64,000 bases of DNA from Sycobia sp. Sy_11 (GCA_018907035.1 JACCIC010000002.1:3521001-3585000), one strand, 5' to 3'. Counted from the stretch's first letter, positions 1 through 12,937 are shown. The notes: generated by a model not told the origin, from the letters alone. Made by a program: numbers and translations.

Positions 1-579
1 CACTGATTTAATTGGTCAGGATGTCAGGTCCACGCATTAATCTTTTACGGGATAAGGACCATTCACAGTTGAAAATAGCCTTTCTTTTGGCAAAATAACA
101 AAAAAATTTATTATGTCATCCAAGTGTTTCGATAAATAATTATTCAATTGAAAGCCAAAGTAATACCACTAAATAAAAAAATAAATGAAGAAGAGTACTC
201 CATTATTATACCTAGCTAGCTTGTCTTATTTCTTATGAAAAATTTGCAAGAGAAATTAAATCTTTAACATGTAATCATGTATCGTGATAGCTAGATTACA
301 TAATAAAATATTTTTTATTTTGTCAAACGAAATATGTTATAAGAATCCAGTCGGATGAATATTATAGTGCAATCACGAGTGGCTCAAAGCTGACTGTAAA
401 TTCTAGATATAGCAAATTTTTAACGATCATGTACTGATTTGGAATAAAAAAAGAGCTGAATAAATGAAAGACCTTGAAACACAATGGCACAGCAAAAAAT
501 GGTACGACTGGGTACTGTTGATGATGGATTCAATACATACTGAGCGATTTTTTTTATATGCTACTTTGATTACAGTGTC
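1..579. other. AT-rich left-edge sequence, no gene seen
   Basis: I see no coding or structured feature here. An open frame at 464-718 runs across the boundary of duplicated unit 1, has no recognisable domain, and is disrupted in the paralogous copy near 7270, so I treat it as chance. Confidence 0.5.
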
Positions 580-1412
580 GATGCAGAGGGATAAAATAAA
601 ACATTATGCTTTAAAAATTCCTTCTTTAGAAGGCCAATTGGTTTCTTGTTGCTCTATAATAAAAATTCATATGATAAAAATAATGATTTATTGGACCAGT
701 TACAATATCGGTGTATAAGTTTATTCAAAGACGACTTATCAATCTTAATAATTTCTTTACCAGACGAAGAGGGTGCCTTGGCATGGGTAGTGCTCTAGGC
801 ACGTTCGCGACGATGTGCGAGACGAGACGACCCTGCATGGCACGAATAAAATATTCGGTTACAACGGTTACAACTATCTTGGAATCCTAGGACTGCTTTC
901 CGAGTTGTATCCTATGTTAAAACAATATATCGCCACACATGCCCAAAAGGATCGAGGTAAAAAAAATAATTAAAATATCTTAATAAAATAATAATTAAAA
1001 TTTCTTACTTATCAAAAATAAATAAAAATAGCCAAAATTGGGTTCTTATTATTCACTATTCACCTAATACTTCGCTCCCTAATTTAAAATTTGATAAGGC
1101 GAGTGTCGAAAAGTGTATTGATGCTGATTAATTTTTTCGTATAACAAGGCTTATACAATTATTTTACTGATTTGATATCCAGATGTTCAACATTCAATTG
1201 TAAAGTTTGGAATTGATTAGATGCTAGATGTTGCGCAGAAAGGATGCCACTAAAGATTACGTCCGATAATTTTCCAAAAATTTTTATAAATTTGATGACA
1301 ATATCAAGGGAAGGAACAGAAAATATATACGACAAGAAGCTGCAGTTTCATTGAAAGGAATCAAAAAGTTGAAGAATGCTTTTATGGCCGTATTATGTAG
1401 TAATGTTTCATA

Positions 1413-1656
1413 CATTGAGAAAAAATATCTGTTATCAATTAAATATTTTCTTGTTTTGTACCAAGTAAATTATTTTCTTACATTGAGAAAGCATCTTCTT
1501 AAATCAAGGAAGTATTTACTTAATGCAAGAAGAAATCACTTAAATCAAACCACGTACTCTTAAATCTAGTGAATATTTTTTTAATTTAAGAAAATGATTT
1601 ACTTGGTACAAAATAAGTAAATATTTACTTGATATCGGAAAATATTTTTTTCAGTG
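1413..1656. mobile_element. MITE-like element with long inverted repeats
   Basis: A 244-bp stretch whose ends are imperfect inverted repeats of about 65 bp: left arm about 1413-1481, right arm about 1588-1656. The inner 31 bp of the arms (1451-1481 and 1588-1618) differ at only about three positions. The element is flanked by TA on both sides (1411-1412 and 1657-1658), as expected for a Tc1/mariner-type 2-bp duplication. The corresponding place in unit 2 near 9270 lacks it. The termini read CATTGAGAAA on the left and CACTGAAAAA on the right strand. There is no coding capacity, so family assignment is open. Confidence 0.7.
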
Positions 1657-3567
1657 TAGATTAAATGCTTTGATTGATTAAATGCATTAATTGATGCCGA
1701 TCTCATTTTGGCGAACGCAAAGCTATTCTCATTTTGTGGACTTTATTTGAAAGTTGCAGAATTTAGATAATTTCAGACTGAAGCAAAAGTTCTGAACAAC
1801 TACAGTAGTCAGAGAGATATTTAGATTTGAGCAAAAGACGCAAAATAAATAAATTGAGAAGTAAAGAAACGCAAAAAAGCTTAAAAATCACACATTTTGT
1901 ATTATAATAGACAAATTATATATGAAATTAAAATGCCGGAGCTAAATTTTACGTTATATTGTATGACTTTCTTTAAATTTCTAATTATTTCATTAAGAAT
2001 TAACAGCTCAGAATTTAAAGAACGCAGAATAAAACATGTAGATATTTATTCAAATGATTAAAGTAAATATTTCCTAATAATATAATTAATAAAATTTTGG
2101 CCACGAGTAAAAATTCATAATTCACGTTTTCTCTGAAGTCCTGAAAACGTCAAAAAAAGATAATAAAATATGTCCTACAATAGAATTAATTTGAGTGTAT
2201 AATACAGTGATACTAATCTTTCTAAATATTTATATAGAATCCTGAAAGATAGCAACCTTTTCAGCATTTAAAGGAATAAAAAATTACCATGCTATGATAA
2301 CATGTTATCTTGATTGACTATCATTCTTATTACTATTGAACACTTACTCAAGATAATTATCAAAAATTACTCAATTTTTATTATCAAATTTTACTATGAA
2401 AACTTATTGAAATCGCTTAGTTTCTATATATACTAGTCTTAAAAGAGGGTGCCGTGATTTTAGTTTCAGAAGCCGAAAAAGCTCCATGCGATACTGCTCG
2501 CATGTGTTGTACAGTATTTATGTATTGATAAATCTAAACATATAAGTCATTAATTTTAAAATGTTTGCGCTCAGATTTTTTTTTATTTAATAAAGAGCAA
2601 TATTCGGGAGAACGCGAAAATGCAGTTCTACAAAAAAGTATACCGTGTTTTATAATATTAATACTTAATTAAATCATATTGGGTATAGATTTTAATAAAA
2701 TATTTAGTATTTAGTTAAAAATTACAATGCGCAACTTTCTGGAGTATAAAATTTAAGGTTTATTATAAAAAATAACACAATTATGTATGCAAAAAAAAAT
2801 TTACTATGCGAGACAAGTCGAAAAACTTTCAGACATACTGTCTTCTATAAATATTTTTTCTATATATTTTTTTAATTTAGATAATACTATATTTGCTGCG
2901 TATGTGTATAAAAAAGTATGTACGATGTTTACAAAAAAAAAATATTGTGCATAAGTCGCGTCAAGCTTGAATTTATTTATTCTTCGAATTTGATATTTTT
3001 ATTATTTTTCCGTGAAATTCGTGTTATGATCAGAATATTTTACGATGTAGTTTCATGCAGCGAAAACATATGATCATATATTAATAAGTGAATAATATCT
3101 TATATAAAATATTTATTAAGTAATTAAATTGTTAATATTAGAGGGCTATGTTAAAAATATTACAAATTCTAATTATTTATGAATACGGACTTAGCAGAAT
3201 ACTAGGAAACAAAAACGAATTTGATGATTTGTGCTAAAAAGATTATTAAATTTTTTGAATAGTAATTAAGTTGGTACCGAATTCAAAATATTATTTGATC
3301 AACGGATTTCAAATAATGTCAAAAAATAATTTTAAAATTGTATTCCCAAGAAATTTAGACTTTTTTAATTTTGAATTTGTTTTCAAAAGAACGGGAATGG
3401 ATTTGTGGTCTAATTGAGAATTGATTTGATTTATTTATTTGTAACACGTATTATTTATGCGTTTCTAAATAGTTACATTAAACTATAATACATAAAAATT
3501 CATGTACGCGTATGGAAATGACATGAAATTCACGCGAAAACAATTAATCTTAGGAAATATTATTTTT

Positions 3568-4005
3568 ATTAATAAATATTTTTATCAGTCTTATAGTCTT
3601 TATAATATAATATATTAACTAAGATAATGACAGTCAGATTGTCCTTGTTTATTATCACCCCCCGGAGAATCTGATATAAAGCTTACTACTAAATTTAAAT
3701 AGATTAAAAAATAAAATACGAAACTAAAAAGTAAATTTGAATATTTTAAATGAAAATTGTACTTATATCGAATGTTTTTAATTCAATTAATAAATATTTT
3801 AATTGGATTAAAAATTAAAATACGACAAAAGAAGTAAACTAAAAAGTAAATTCGAATATTTAAATTTAAAATTGTACTTTATGTCGACGGTTTTGAATTA
3901 AATTAATAAATATTTTTACCTAAAATAACAACAGTCCGACTGTTATTATTTTGGTTAATATATTACATTATAAGGACTGTAAGACCGATAAAAATATTTA
4001 TTAAT
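3568..4005. mobile_element. MITE-like foldback element, about 440 bp
   Basis: The ends are inverted repeats of about 75 bp (3568-3642 and 3931-4005) with roughly 85-90 percent match by eye. Each arm ends inward in the near-palindrome ACAGTCNGAYTGT. The interior contains a two-copy direct repeat of about 125 bp, around 3690-3800 and 3800-3920, with a shared segment containing AACTAAAAAGTAAATT. It is absent from the matching place in unit 2 (about 11600), so it inserted into unit 1 or was lost from unit 2. No protein is encoded. The inner palindrome core recurs at about 39500. Confidence 0.65.
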
Positions 4006-4278
4006 TTAACTTCAAATGAAAGGTGCTTTGTTTACAAAACACATCGTAGACCTCCGTCGCTGATTAGCATCGGTATTTGGAAGCATAAATAGAGCGACGT
4101 TAAATAGCATAAAAAAAAAAACAGTCGACATAAGTACAATTTTAATGTTAAATATTATTTTTACCGAACATACTAGAGCATAGACAGAGATATCAACCTG
4201 TAAATATAATAATAAAATGTATAGGGAAAAATAAGGGAAATTGATCAATCAATTTGAATTAATAGAAAATTCGAGAAA

Positions 4279-4360
4279 AGGATACTATAAAATTTTTTAT
4301 AGTATTCCGTTCTATAATAGAAGAAAAAAAGAAGTATTATAAAATTTTTTATAGTATCCT
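4279..4360. repeat. Two tandem AT-rich hairpins
   Basis: Two near-identical palindromes, about 4283-4311 and 4333-4360, each read ACTATAAAATTTTTTATAGT or a close variant, so each can fold on itself or pair with the other. Unit 2 has no equivalent pair at about 11800. Function unknown. Confidence 0.5.
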
Positions 4361-4564
4361 ATTAAGAGACGTCAATGCAGCGCTAATTTTAGGTCACACC
4401 TGAGAAAAAAATAAAAGATAAACTTTTACAAATCTGAAAACTATTAATATTTTAAATAAATTATTTTTAATAGGCAAAAAATATTTTTAATCTTATTGAG
4501 TTTATATCCTTAATTCTACGAACTTTATTAATATTATTTATTATTTTACCTTCATTATTGGAAT

Positions 4565-5550
4565 ATTTTATTCTACAGGATTTCTATTATGACAATGATT
4601 AGAGGTTTAATAATTTTATTCTTATACTTTAAAGATTTCGAGATAATATATTCTTAAAAATTAAATGAAAGTTTTTCTTCAATTCTTCGATTAAAAGTTT
4701 CACAATTCTGTTATTTATTTTACTCAAATAGTAAAATTGAGTTTTATAGATTTTGGAAACATCCAATTTTCAACAGATATTATTAATACTTTATTATTAT
4801 TTAGAGATTTTATTATTTATATTATTGTAATAAAAAATTTTCTTTACAAACCATCAATTATGAAAATAGTTTTAATAAAATCTAATAAACTATTTAATAT
4901 TAAATACTCTTCCTCAGCAAGATTACTTGTTTAAAGATCTCAATCCGATAACATTTTTGATGCTTATACTATGATTTTGTTTAGTAAATCAATGACTGAA
5001 ATTTTTATCATTTCATTATTGTGCTAATATTGAATAAGCATTTCGTAGAGTTACTCATACTATTCAAAATGTAAATTGTGGTTGATAAATTCAATTAATG
5101 CATAGAATGGAGCTAAATTTTTTTTATAATAATTATATTTTTTAATATTAGTTGGAATATTTACAAATCTTCCTTTTTATTCGTGATAACATGGATAACA
5201 GGAAGTATAATTTTTATGGATTGAATTTTTATTTTTTAGGAATAATTTTCTTCCCTAAGAATCATAGCTACATTTAAGATATGTTTTGCCTTAATATCTG
5301 ATTAAATTTTGAGGAACAATTGTAATTAGAAACTTAGATTTAGATATCTCTTACAATAGGAATCAACTGTTTTATTATTTAGGGTCTATAATTGTACTAA
5401 GAATTATCATAGTGGCTATTACTCTTATTTTTATTATTAACTTAAATGAATAAATCCTAACTCTCGATACTCAACCAGGAATTTAAAATTGGAATATTAT
5501 TTCTCCCTTTCTGAATTTTTTACTTATTTGTCATAGAGTGGCGAATTTAT
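4565..5550 (+). pseudogene. Nuclear mitochondrial insert (ND6 3' end plus cytb)
   Basis: The translation resembles insect mitochondrial proteins in mitochondrial gene order. At about 4585-4640 a frame gives ND6-like SIMTMIS-GLIILFLYF, with AGA read as Ser as in the invertebrate mitochondrial code. An ATG at 4860 opens a cytb-like N-terminus containing IKSNKLFNI. About 5045-5120 reads THTIQNVNCGW followed by MHRMELNFF (the cytb 'NVNYGWLIR-MHANGASFFF' region), with TGA standing for Trp. A GTIVI-NL segment near 5315 and LFLPFWIFYLFVI near 5500-5545 are later cytb segments. Several frameshifts and stops show it is dead. It occurs only in unit 1, so it entered after the units separated. The nuclear code would read it as noncoding. 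Confidence 0.8.
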
Positions 5551-5760
5551 GTTATGAAATAGTGGAGGGCACTTGACACATAAGTGGCTCATCGGATGGC
5601 ATGACTTTAGCAGCCTCACTTCGCTAGACGACTCGGCCACTAACTTCATCCATTAATGAATCACTTACCAGCCTTGTGTTGTAATGTACTATTATTATTT
5701 GACATGCCCTAGTTGTAATTAGATAAAAATGAGAGAAGCTTGGGACGGTTGTATAGTATA
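5551..5760. other. GC-richer unassigned stretch
   Basis: This segment has distinctly higher GC than its surroundings and lies between the numt and the resumption of unit homology near 5765. I find no coding frame or known repeat in it. It may be a leftover of the event that replaced this part of unit 1. Confidence 0.3.
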
Positions 5761-6329
5761 GAAAACTATGTGATTTCATTAAAATGGTCCAAAGTTTGGA
5801 ATTCCAAAATCGTATATTGTATTTTTGTAATATATAAAAGACACTAAACTTACAAATTTTCTTATAAGAACAACGATATATTATATAAATTGCTACAAAG
5901 TTAATTTTAATATCTTACTAGAAAATAAAATAGATTAAAAAATATTTTCTTGTATGACACGAATAATTGAATAAACCCGATTATAGAATTATAGAATATT
6001 TTTAAAAACATATTTCTATAGTTATTTATTTATTCCTTAATGGACTGACCTAGTGATCTTTATCCAAATATAACAAAAAGTTACATTTCTATAAAAATAT
6101 TAATATAAAATAAACCAAATAAATATAATAAAATAAATATACAAAATATAATATTATTAAAACAATTTTTAAAGAAAAAATTGAAAACATGAATTGGTAT
6201 TTTATATTACCTTATCAGTAAATTCAGATATGAAAATTAAAAAATACAATGTACAAATAAACAATATATGAGTATTTTCTTATATAAGTAAGTAGGAAAT
6301 GATTTGGAAATACATAAAGAAAAAGTTGT

Positions 6330-7090
6330 CAAACTAAATATATCATAAAGGTTAGTAACTTACGTATTCATATTTATTATAAATGATTAATATTAATTTT
6401 CATTTTTCACGTACTTTCTTTTATATAAATAAATTTTTATTCCCAATTAGTCCAAAGAATATCATATCTTCTTTTTTTAGACAAATTTAGAAATATTACA
6501 TTGTTATTTTCTAGTTTTGCTAAATTTCTCTGATCTGATTTCAGAATTTTGACAGTATAGAAAAATCCAAAATATTATTTAGATAATTTGCCATAAGGCA
6601 GCGTGCAAAAAGAATAAGGTTTCACATTTTCAAACGCTGTTTTCTCTTTTCTTAATCTGACGACCCCGATAATTCTTTTTTTTTTGTTCAAAATATTTTA
6701 ATTTAAGTATTACTATTATACCCCTATTTTTTAATTTTGATGCAATTTCACCCAAAGGGGGAACCAACTTAAGTATAAGGTCAAACACTTTTAGACGATT
6801 ATATGGAAAAAAAGTATCATATTCTTCATGTATATTATATTTGTATGTTTTTGTCAAGGAGGGTCAAAATTAGGTTTGCTCTCTGTATTTATACTGTACA
6901 AGGTATATGGGGAAGGCAATGAAAGAAAGTGCTTCGATTTTTCAATCGGTTATCTCTCCATCTCAGCACTTCGATTGCAATACAATTTTATTACTGACAA
7001 ACCTTATTAATATGAGAATTTTTTACAATGCTATATAAATCTATATTAACCAAATGTGTTGTGAGACATAGCTGATAACAATAGTTTGAT
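6330..7090. repeat. Highly conserved triplicated block, copy 1
   Basis: This block of about 760 bp recurs at 15090-15850 and 24390-25140 and is visibly better conserved than the rest of the units, including a run of more than 100 nearly identical bases at its left end. It contains a small + strand frame (15598-15792 in copy 2, 24910-25137 in copy 3). In this copy that frame is shifted by a missing base near 6870, so I do not call it a gene. The conservation may simply reflect gene conversion or recent copying. Confidence 0.6.
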
Positions 7091-7545
7091 TTTTTTTATA
7101 TGAAAGTATGTATCTACTTTTGTTAGTAATTAAAAAGGTTTAGCAGTATTTCAACTATTCGTTTAAATTCATAGAAAACTAATATTAAATGGAAGATTAA
7201 TAATGCTGATCCAAACTTTATTCTAATTTAAATATCGTGCTTGTACATGTCTTGGATTGAATTTTCGATGCGGATGGATAAAATAAAACATTATGCTTCA
7301 AAAATTCCTTCTTTAGAAAACCAATTGATTTTTTGTCGTTGTATAATAAAAATTCATCTGATAATAAGAATGATTTATTGGACCAGTAACAATATCGGTG
7401 TATAAGTTCATTCAAAGACGGCTTATCAATCTTAATAAAGTTTTTACCAGGCGAAGAGGGTGCCTTGGTATAGATAGTGCTCTAGGCACGCTCGCGTACG
7501 AAGACGATCCTGCATGGCACGAATAAAATATTCGGTTACAACGGT

Positions 7546-8933
7546 TGTTCGACTATAAGCAGAAATATTTCTATAAAATTACTGTCCGCGGGCTGGCATA
7601 TGGAGGCCCAGTCCCGTATGGTACTATTAGTGTCCCCTTCGACTTACAGGAGATTTTTGGTGATTAAGCTGTGCGCCGTCGGGGGCGCGTGGAACAAGTC
7701 TATACCACGAACCACTTACAGTCGAGCTCCATTAGGGCCTTGCCTCGCCTCCCTCCACTCTAATATGTATCTTTATCTCTAGTTAGTATGTACCAATTAG
7801 AATATTTCTCTAAATAAAATATGTTATACTTGCTGTAGCTTAAATTCATATGTATGAGCGAGATCAATCAGAAGTGATCAAAACATTTTTGATCCTCCGA
7901 GCCGAATTGGAAACAATTCACTGAACCTGGTTTTGCGATGCGAGCGAGAAAGCGTACGGGGCGTGTGTGTATATAAAATCGACAGACGGCAATAAATCTA
8001 TAGTAAATTTTTTTTTACGCAAAATTGCGGGTCGCACCCGTAAAGGTAACAAGTCTGTCAAGATTAGAGCATTGTGTCGCGTTATTGTTAGCAAAATAGT
8101 TAAATAAAGTAACTCTGACATTGCAAGTGTCAGTGTCAAAGGTGTGTTATTGGTCTGATTCCACAGTTGCGGTACATTGGATCTAATCGTTTCCACATAC
8201 ATGCATCACGTACGTGGCAAATCCGGTTAGAGAAATCCAAGAATTATCAAATATAACTGATTGGCATAATGTGTCAAGTTCATAGAGTGCTGCAGGTATT
8301 TTATCGCGCGGCCAGGCACCGGTTCATTTAGTGAACAACACTCTTTGGTGGCATCGTCCTGCATGGCTTGCAAAGGAGGAGCAATATTGGGATGTGCTGT
8401 GATTGTGGCGCACAGTCATTCCAGAACAACGAACGAAATAGCTCTTCTAAGAAAAAGAAAAGTTTCTCATCGTGGAGCCGATTAGTCAAGTTCGTAGCCT
8501 TTTGTCGGCGTGCGGTAAAAAATTGAACTGCGGAAGGTAAAACAAAGAGAAAGTCTTCCATAGCGAAAATACATGAGGCGCGCCAATGTATGATTAAACG
8601 AATTCAAGGCCACGCTTTCGCAGCTGATATCAAATGTCTGGAAAATCAAGGAAACATAGATTCGAAAAGGGCGTTATTAAATTTAAGCCCGTTTTTAGAT
8701 GATGTCGGCATTGCACGAGTAGGAGGGCGAATGAATAATGCAGACATTGAGTTTTCTAAAACGTACCTGACATTATGGCCTCGCCGCGATCACGTAACAG
8801 TGTTAATCAAAATCACATCAAGTTTGTTAAATTTATTTACAACTTATCCACATGTACTTAAGTGTACGCGTGGATTGAGCGATACGTCGAACGTCTATTG
8901 CTCTACTCTTACCCTTGTGCTCACGACAAAATA
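7546..8933 (+). mobile_element. Bel/Pao LTR retrotransposon fragment
   Basis: Pol remnants are in + strand order. The RNase H region begins about 8028 (RVAPVKVTSLSRLE) and continues with YWSDSTVAVHWI at about 8150-8185. An EIQELSNITDWHNVSS segment follows at about 8233, then LWWHRPAWLAKEEQYWD at about 8342. The integrase N-terminal region at 8590-8810 has LLNLSPFLDDVGIARVGGR. These are characteristic of Pao/Bel pol. Gag, protease and reverse transcriptase are missing, and there are stops and frameshifts. The unit 1 sequence at about 866-880 runs straight across the matching place, giving an empty site. The flanks here are GGTT(G/A), suggesting a short target duplication. A GC-rich block at 7580-7930 may be a left LTR, but I cannot show two LTRs. 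Confidence 0.75.
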
Positions 8934-11900
8934 GGTTACAACTATATCGATCAAAATTGGTTATAACTAATCGCCCCAAAAGATTGACGTAAAATTTGTT
9001 ACTTATCAAAAATAATTTGCGATGAATTTATAAATCTCATGGCTAAGCAAGTTTAGCTTTTGAAAGATATAAATGTGAAACAGAGAAATAGACAAAACTG
9101 GTTTCTTATTATTGAATATTCGCCTAATACTTTTTAATAGGTTTTTATTGATTAAAGATTTTATTTTAAAGCTTTTTATTGATTATAATCTAATAAATAG
9201 AAGTTCGACAAGAATCTACAGCTTTATTGAAAGAAAATAAAAATTTGAAGAATGCTTTTATGGCTGTATTTAATCAAGTGTTGCATAGCTTAAATGCAAC
9301 CATGTTGAATACTCACAGAAAATTAATGACGATCTCATTTTGGCGAACGCAAAGGTATTTTTATTTAGTGGACTTTATTTGAAAGTGGTAAAACATAGAT
9401 AATTTAAGACTGAAGGAAAAGTTCTCCATAACTATAATAGTCAGAGATATACAGATTCGAGCAAAAGACGCAAAATAAATAGATGGAGAAGTAAAGAAAC
9501 GCAAAAAAGCTTAAAAATCACACATTTTGTATTATAATAGACAAATTACATATGAAATTAAAACGCCGGAGCTAAATTTTACGTTATATTGTATGACTTT
9601 CTTTAAATTTCTAATTATTTCATTAAGAATTAACAGCTCAGAATTGAAAGAACGCAGAATAAAACATGTAGATATTTATTCAAATGATTAAAGTTAATAT
9701 TACCTAATAGTATAATTAATAAAATTTTGGCCACTAGTAAAATTGCATAATTTACATTTTCTCTAAAGTCCTGAAGACGGCAAAAAAGGATAACAAAATA
9801 CGTCCCATAATAGAATTAAAGTGAATGAATAATACAGTGATATAAATCTTTAGAAATATTTGTGATAATTCTACAAACCAGCAATCTTCTTCAGAATTGA
9901 AATAAATAACAAATCTAAATAGATATATACCATACTATGATAAAATGTTATCTACATTGACTATAATTCATACCATTGAATACTTAGACAAGATAATTAG
10001 CAAATATTCTTTATTTTTTACTATAAAAATTTACTATGAAAACTTATTCCAATCACTTAGGTTCGATAAGTTGATTTTGATAATTGTAAAAGGAAAAAAG
10101 AAATTTAAAGTCAGTTCTGTATTTTTGTTTCTTTTTGTTTTTTAAATGTGAATAAATTTTTAAAACTATTTTAGTGAATTTATTTATGTTAACTTCCTAT
10201 TCTTAGGGAAAGTCCATAGTTACGACACGTATAGTTATTTTCACATAAGTATTATAAATCATATAGCCTTAAAAGAGAGCGCCGTGGTTTTAGTTTCAGA
10301 AGCCGAAAAAGCTCCATGCGATACTGCTCGCATGTGTTGTACAGTATTTATGTATTGATAAATCTAAACATATAAGTCATTAATTTTAAAATGTTTGCGC
10401 TCAGATTTTTTTTTATTTAATAAAGAGCAATATTCGGGAGAACGCGAAAATGCAGTTCTACAAAAAAGTATACCGTGCTTTATAATATTAATACTTAATT
10501 AAATCATATTGGGTATAGATTTTAATAAAATATTTAGTAATTAGTTAAAAATTACAATGCGCGACTTTCTGGAGTATAAAATTTATAGTTTATTATAAGA
10601 AATAACAGAATTATGTATGCAAAAAAAAATTTACTGCGCACGATAAGTCGAAAAATATTCAGACAATACTATATCTTCTAGATAGATTTTTTTATTTTAG
10701 ATAATACTATATCTTCTATGTATTTTTAAATGATTCAAATCTGCTACGTAATTGTGAATTGTTTAATGAATTTCATTTCCATTTTAATAATTAAGTAGTA
10801 TACGATTTGTAAAATCATAAATTAAAATACAAATACTAGTACGAATTGCATATTTTAATTCTAAAATATTATTAATCACCGCGGAAGTTACGATGTTTAC
10901 AAAAAAGAATAAAATAGAATTTGTGCATAAGTTTCGACAACCTTGAATTTATTTGTTCTTCGAATTTGATGTCTTTATTTTTTTCCAGCAAATTGGTGTT
11001 ATGATCAGAATATTTTACGATATAGTTTCAAATCAGTGAAAACATATGATCGTATATTAATAACTAAATAATACGTTATATAAAGGTTTTATGAAGTAGT
11101 TAAATCACTATTATTAGAGGGCTTTGTGAACAATATTAAAAATTATAGCTATTTATCAAGAAGGACTTAGCAGAATAATAGGAAACAAAAACGAATTTGA
11201 TGATTTGTGATAAACAGATTAGTGTAAAAAAATTATCTTACAATAATTGCACTGCAAAGTATGAAATATGTCACAAATCAAGTTATAAATTTCTAAAAAA
11301 TATAAAAAATAATTCATTTTTTGAATAATAAATAATTCAATGAACTTATAAATGGTAATCAACAAAACCCTTGTTTCAGTCGATACCGAATTCAAAATAT
11401 TATCTGTGTCAATGGATTTCAAGTAGTTTCATATGATAATTCTGAGATTGTATTCCCAAGAAATTTAGACTTTGTTAACTTTGAATCTGTTGTACAAAAG
11501 TTTGGGAACGCATTTGTAAGATATTTGAATATTAATTTGATGTATTTATTTGTAATACCTATTATTTGTGCGTTTCTAAATATAAGCATTAAAAGATAAT
11601 ACATGAGAATATGTTATTAGTAAATATTATTTTTACCGAACATACTAGTACTCGGACAGAGCTTACGGCCTGTAAATATAATAATAAAATGTATAGGGAA
11701 AGGATAAGGGAAATTGGTCTATCAATTTAAATTAATAGAAGATTTGAGAAAAGGCGGTTGAGTTAAAGCACTTCGCTCAGATAAAAATAAAGTAAATTAT
11801 GTTACAATTTTTATAGTGCTCCGTACCATATAGTCGCACTTTACGAATTCTAAGTATTCTATTATGAGATATCAATGTAGGGCTAATTACAGGTCACACC

Positions 11901-12089
11901 TGTCACACCGAAGATACGTTATAATTATACATTTGAGAAAAATCTCGCTTACAAAGAAATAACTGAATTATAAAGCTAACCGTTTAGAAATCTGAAAACT
12001 ATTTATATTGAAATTGAAATTGAAAACTATTAATATTTTAAATAAATTATTTTTAATATGAAAAAAGATTTTTAATCTTATTGTGTTTA

Positions 12090-12937
12090 CGAGGTCAGAC
12101 AATTCTGTAATGCCAGCGATTTTATTTCTCGGCCTCTGTTTCGATTGAGATCTTGACAACCCTTGTACGATCATTTCGTCGGCAGCTTTTTAATGTTTTG
12201 TAACAACGCGCGAGTAGGGCATATCACGAAAATGGAACAGAGAAATTTAGAGCAACGGTGCGCGATAATATTTTGGGCGCAATTCGTCGAAACCGCGACA
12301 GAAAATTATGAAAAAGTGCTTAAAGTGTACGGTAGTAATAAGGTGCTTCGGTGGCATGCCTATTTTAAAAAAGGCCGTGAGAGCGACAGATACGAGGAGC
12401 ACAGCGGAAAACTAATTCAAGGGCCAACAATGTTCATTTGGTTCTTCGACAGCAAAGGATTGTTCACAAAGAGTTTGTACCACCTGGACTAACCATAAAT
12501 TAAGTATTCTACCGCAATGTGCTCGAAAAATTACGATAAGAGGTACTCAGAATGTGTCCAGAGATCGCGAAGACTTGGGTTCTACATCACGATAATGCTC
12601 CCTGTCACGGTGCGTTTAGTGTCTCTCAGTTTTTGGCGTCTAAAGGCATTGCAACGTTACCACAACCGCCCTATTCACCGAACACGTCACCCTGCTACTT
12701 TTTCCTATTCCTCCGTTTGAAAAAATTCGTCAAAGGTCGACATTTTGACTCTGTTGAAGACATTCAAGAGGTCCGATAAGAAGTGTTTCAGAATTGTTAC
12801 GAAAACTGGAAAACTCGCTGGAATAAGTGTATACATGCGGGTGGGGACTACTTTGAAGGGGATCACAACGATGTACCTTAATTTTTAAATAAACTCAATT
12901 TTTGAACTTTGTTGCATTAGTTAATTGTATGATCTCA
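12090..12937 (+). mobile_element. Mariner element 1 in unit 2, internally deleted
   Basis: Terminal inverted repeats of about 26 bp (5' CGAGGTCAGACAATTCTGTA, with the reverse complement of 3' ...TTGTATGATCTCA) are flanked by TA duplications at 12088-12089 and 12938-12939. The N-terminal helix-turn-helix part of the transposase starts at about 12232 with MEQRNLEQRCAIIFWAQF and runs to about 12410. It then jumps to the catalytic half (FFDSKGIVHKEFVPPG), so roughly 100 residues are missing. The second catalytic aspartate is visible in HHDNAPCH. The third is changed: SPNTSPCYFFLF has Tyr where SPDTSPCDFFLF is found in the unit 3 copy. Frameshifts and stops follow. It cannot encode an active enzyme. 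Unit 1 keeps the uninterrupted site at about 4507-4515. Confidence 0.85.

Larger units (their letters stand above)
580..7210. repeat. Segmental duplication unit 1
   Basis: This stretch is paralogous to about 7260-15990 (unit 2) and in part to 21635-25300 (unit 3). Anchors are the block at 590-790 matching 7270-7480, the block at 1800-2060 matching 9420-9690, the block at 2439-2640 matching 10265-10460, 4145-4280 matching 11620-11760, and 6330-7090 matching 15090-15850 and 24390-25140. It differs from unit 2 by two MITE-like insertions and a mitochondrial insert. It lacks the Bel/Pao and mariner insertions seen in unit 2. No host gene is evident in it. Confidence 0.8.

Noticed and set aside
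464..718. 84-residue open frame
   Set aside because: No domain; disrupted in the paralogous copy near 7270-7420, where only unrelated frames are open.
4737..4934. 65-residue frame as a host gene
   Set aside because: It is part of the ND6-cytb numt read with the nuclear code.
12517..12779. Two overlapping frames as separate genes
   Set aside because: Both are frameshifted pieces of the mariner catalytic domain.
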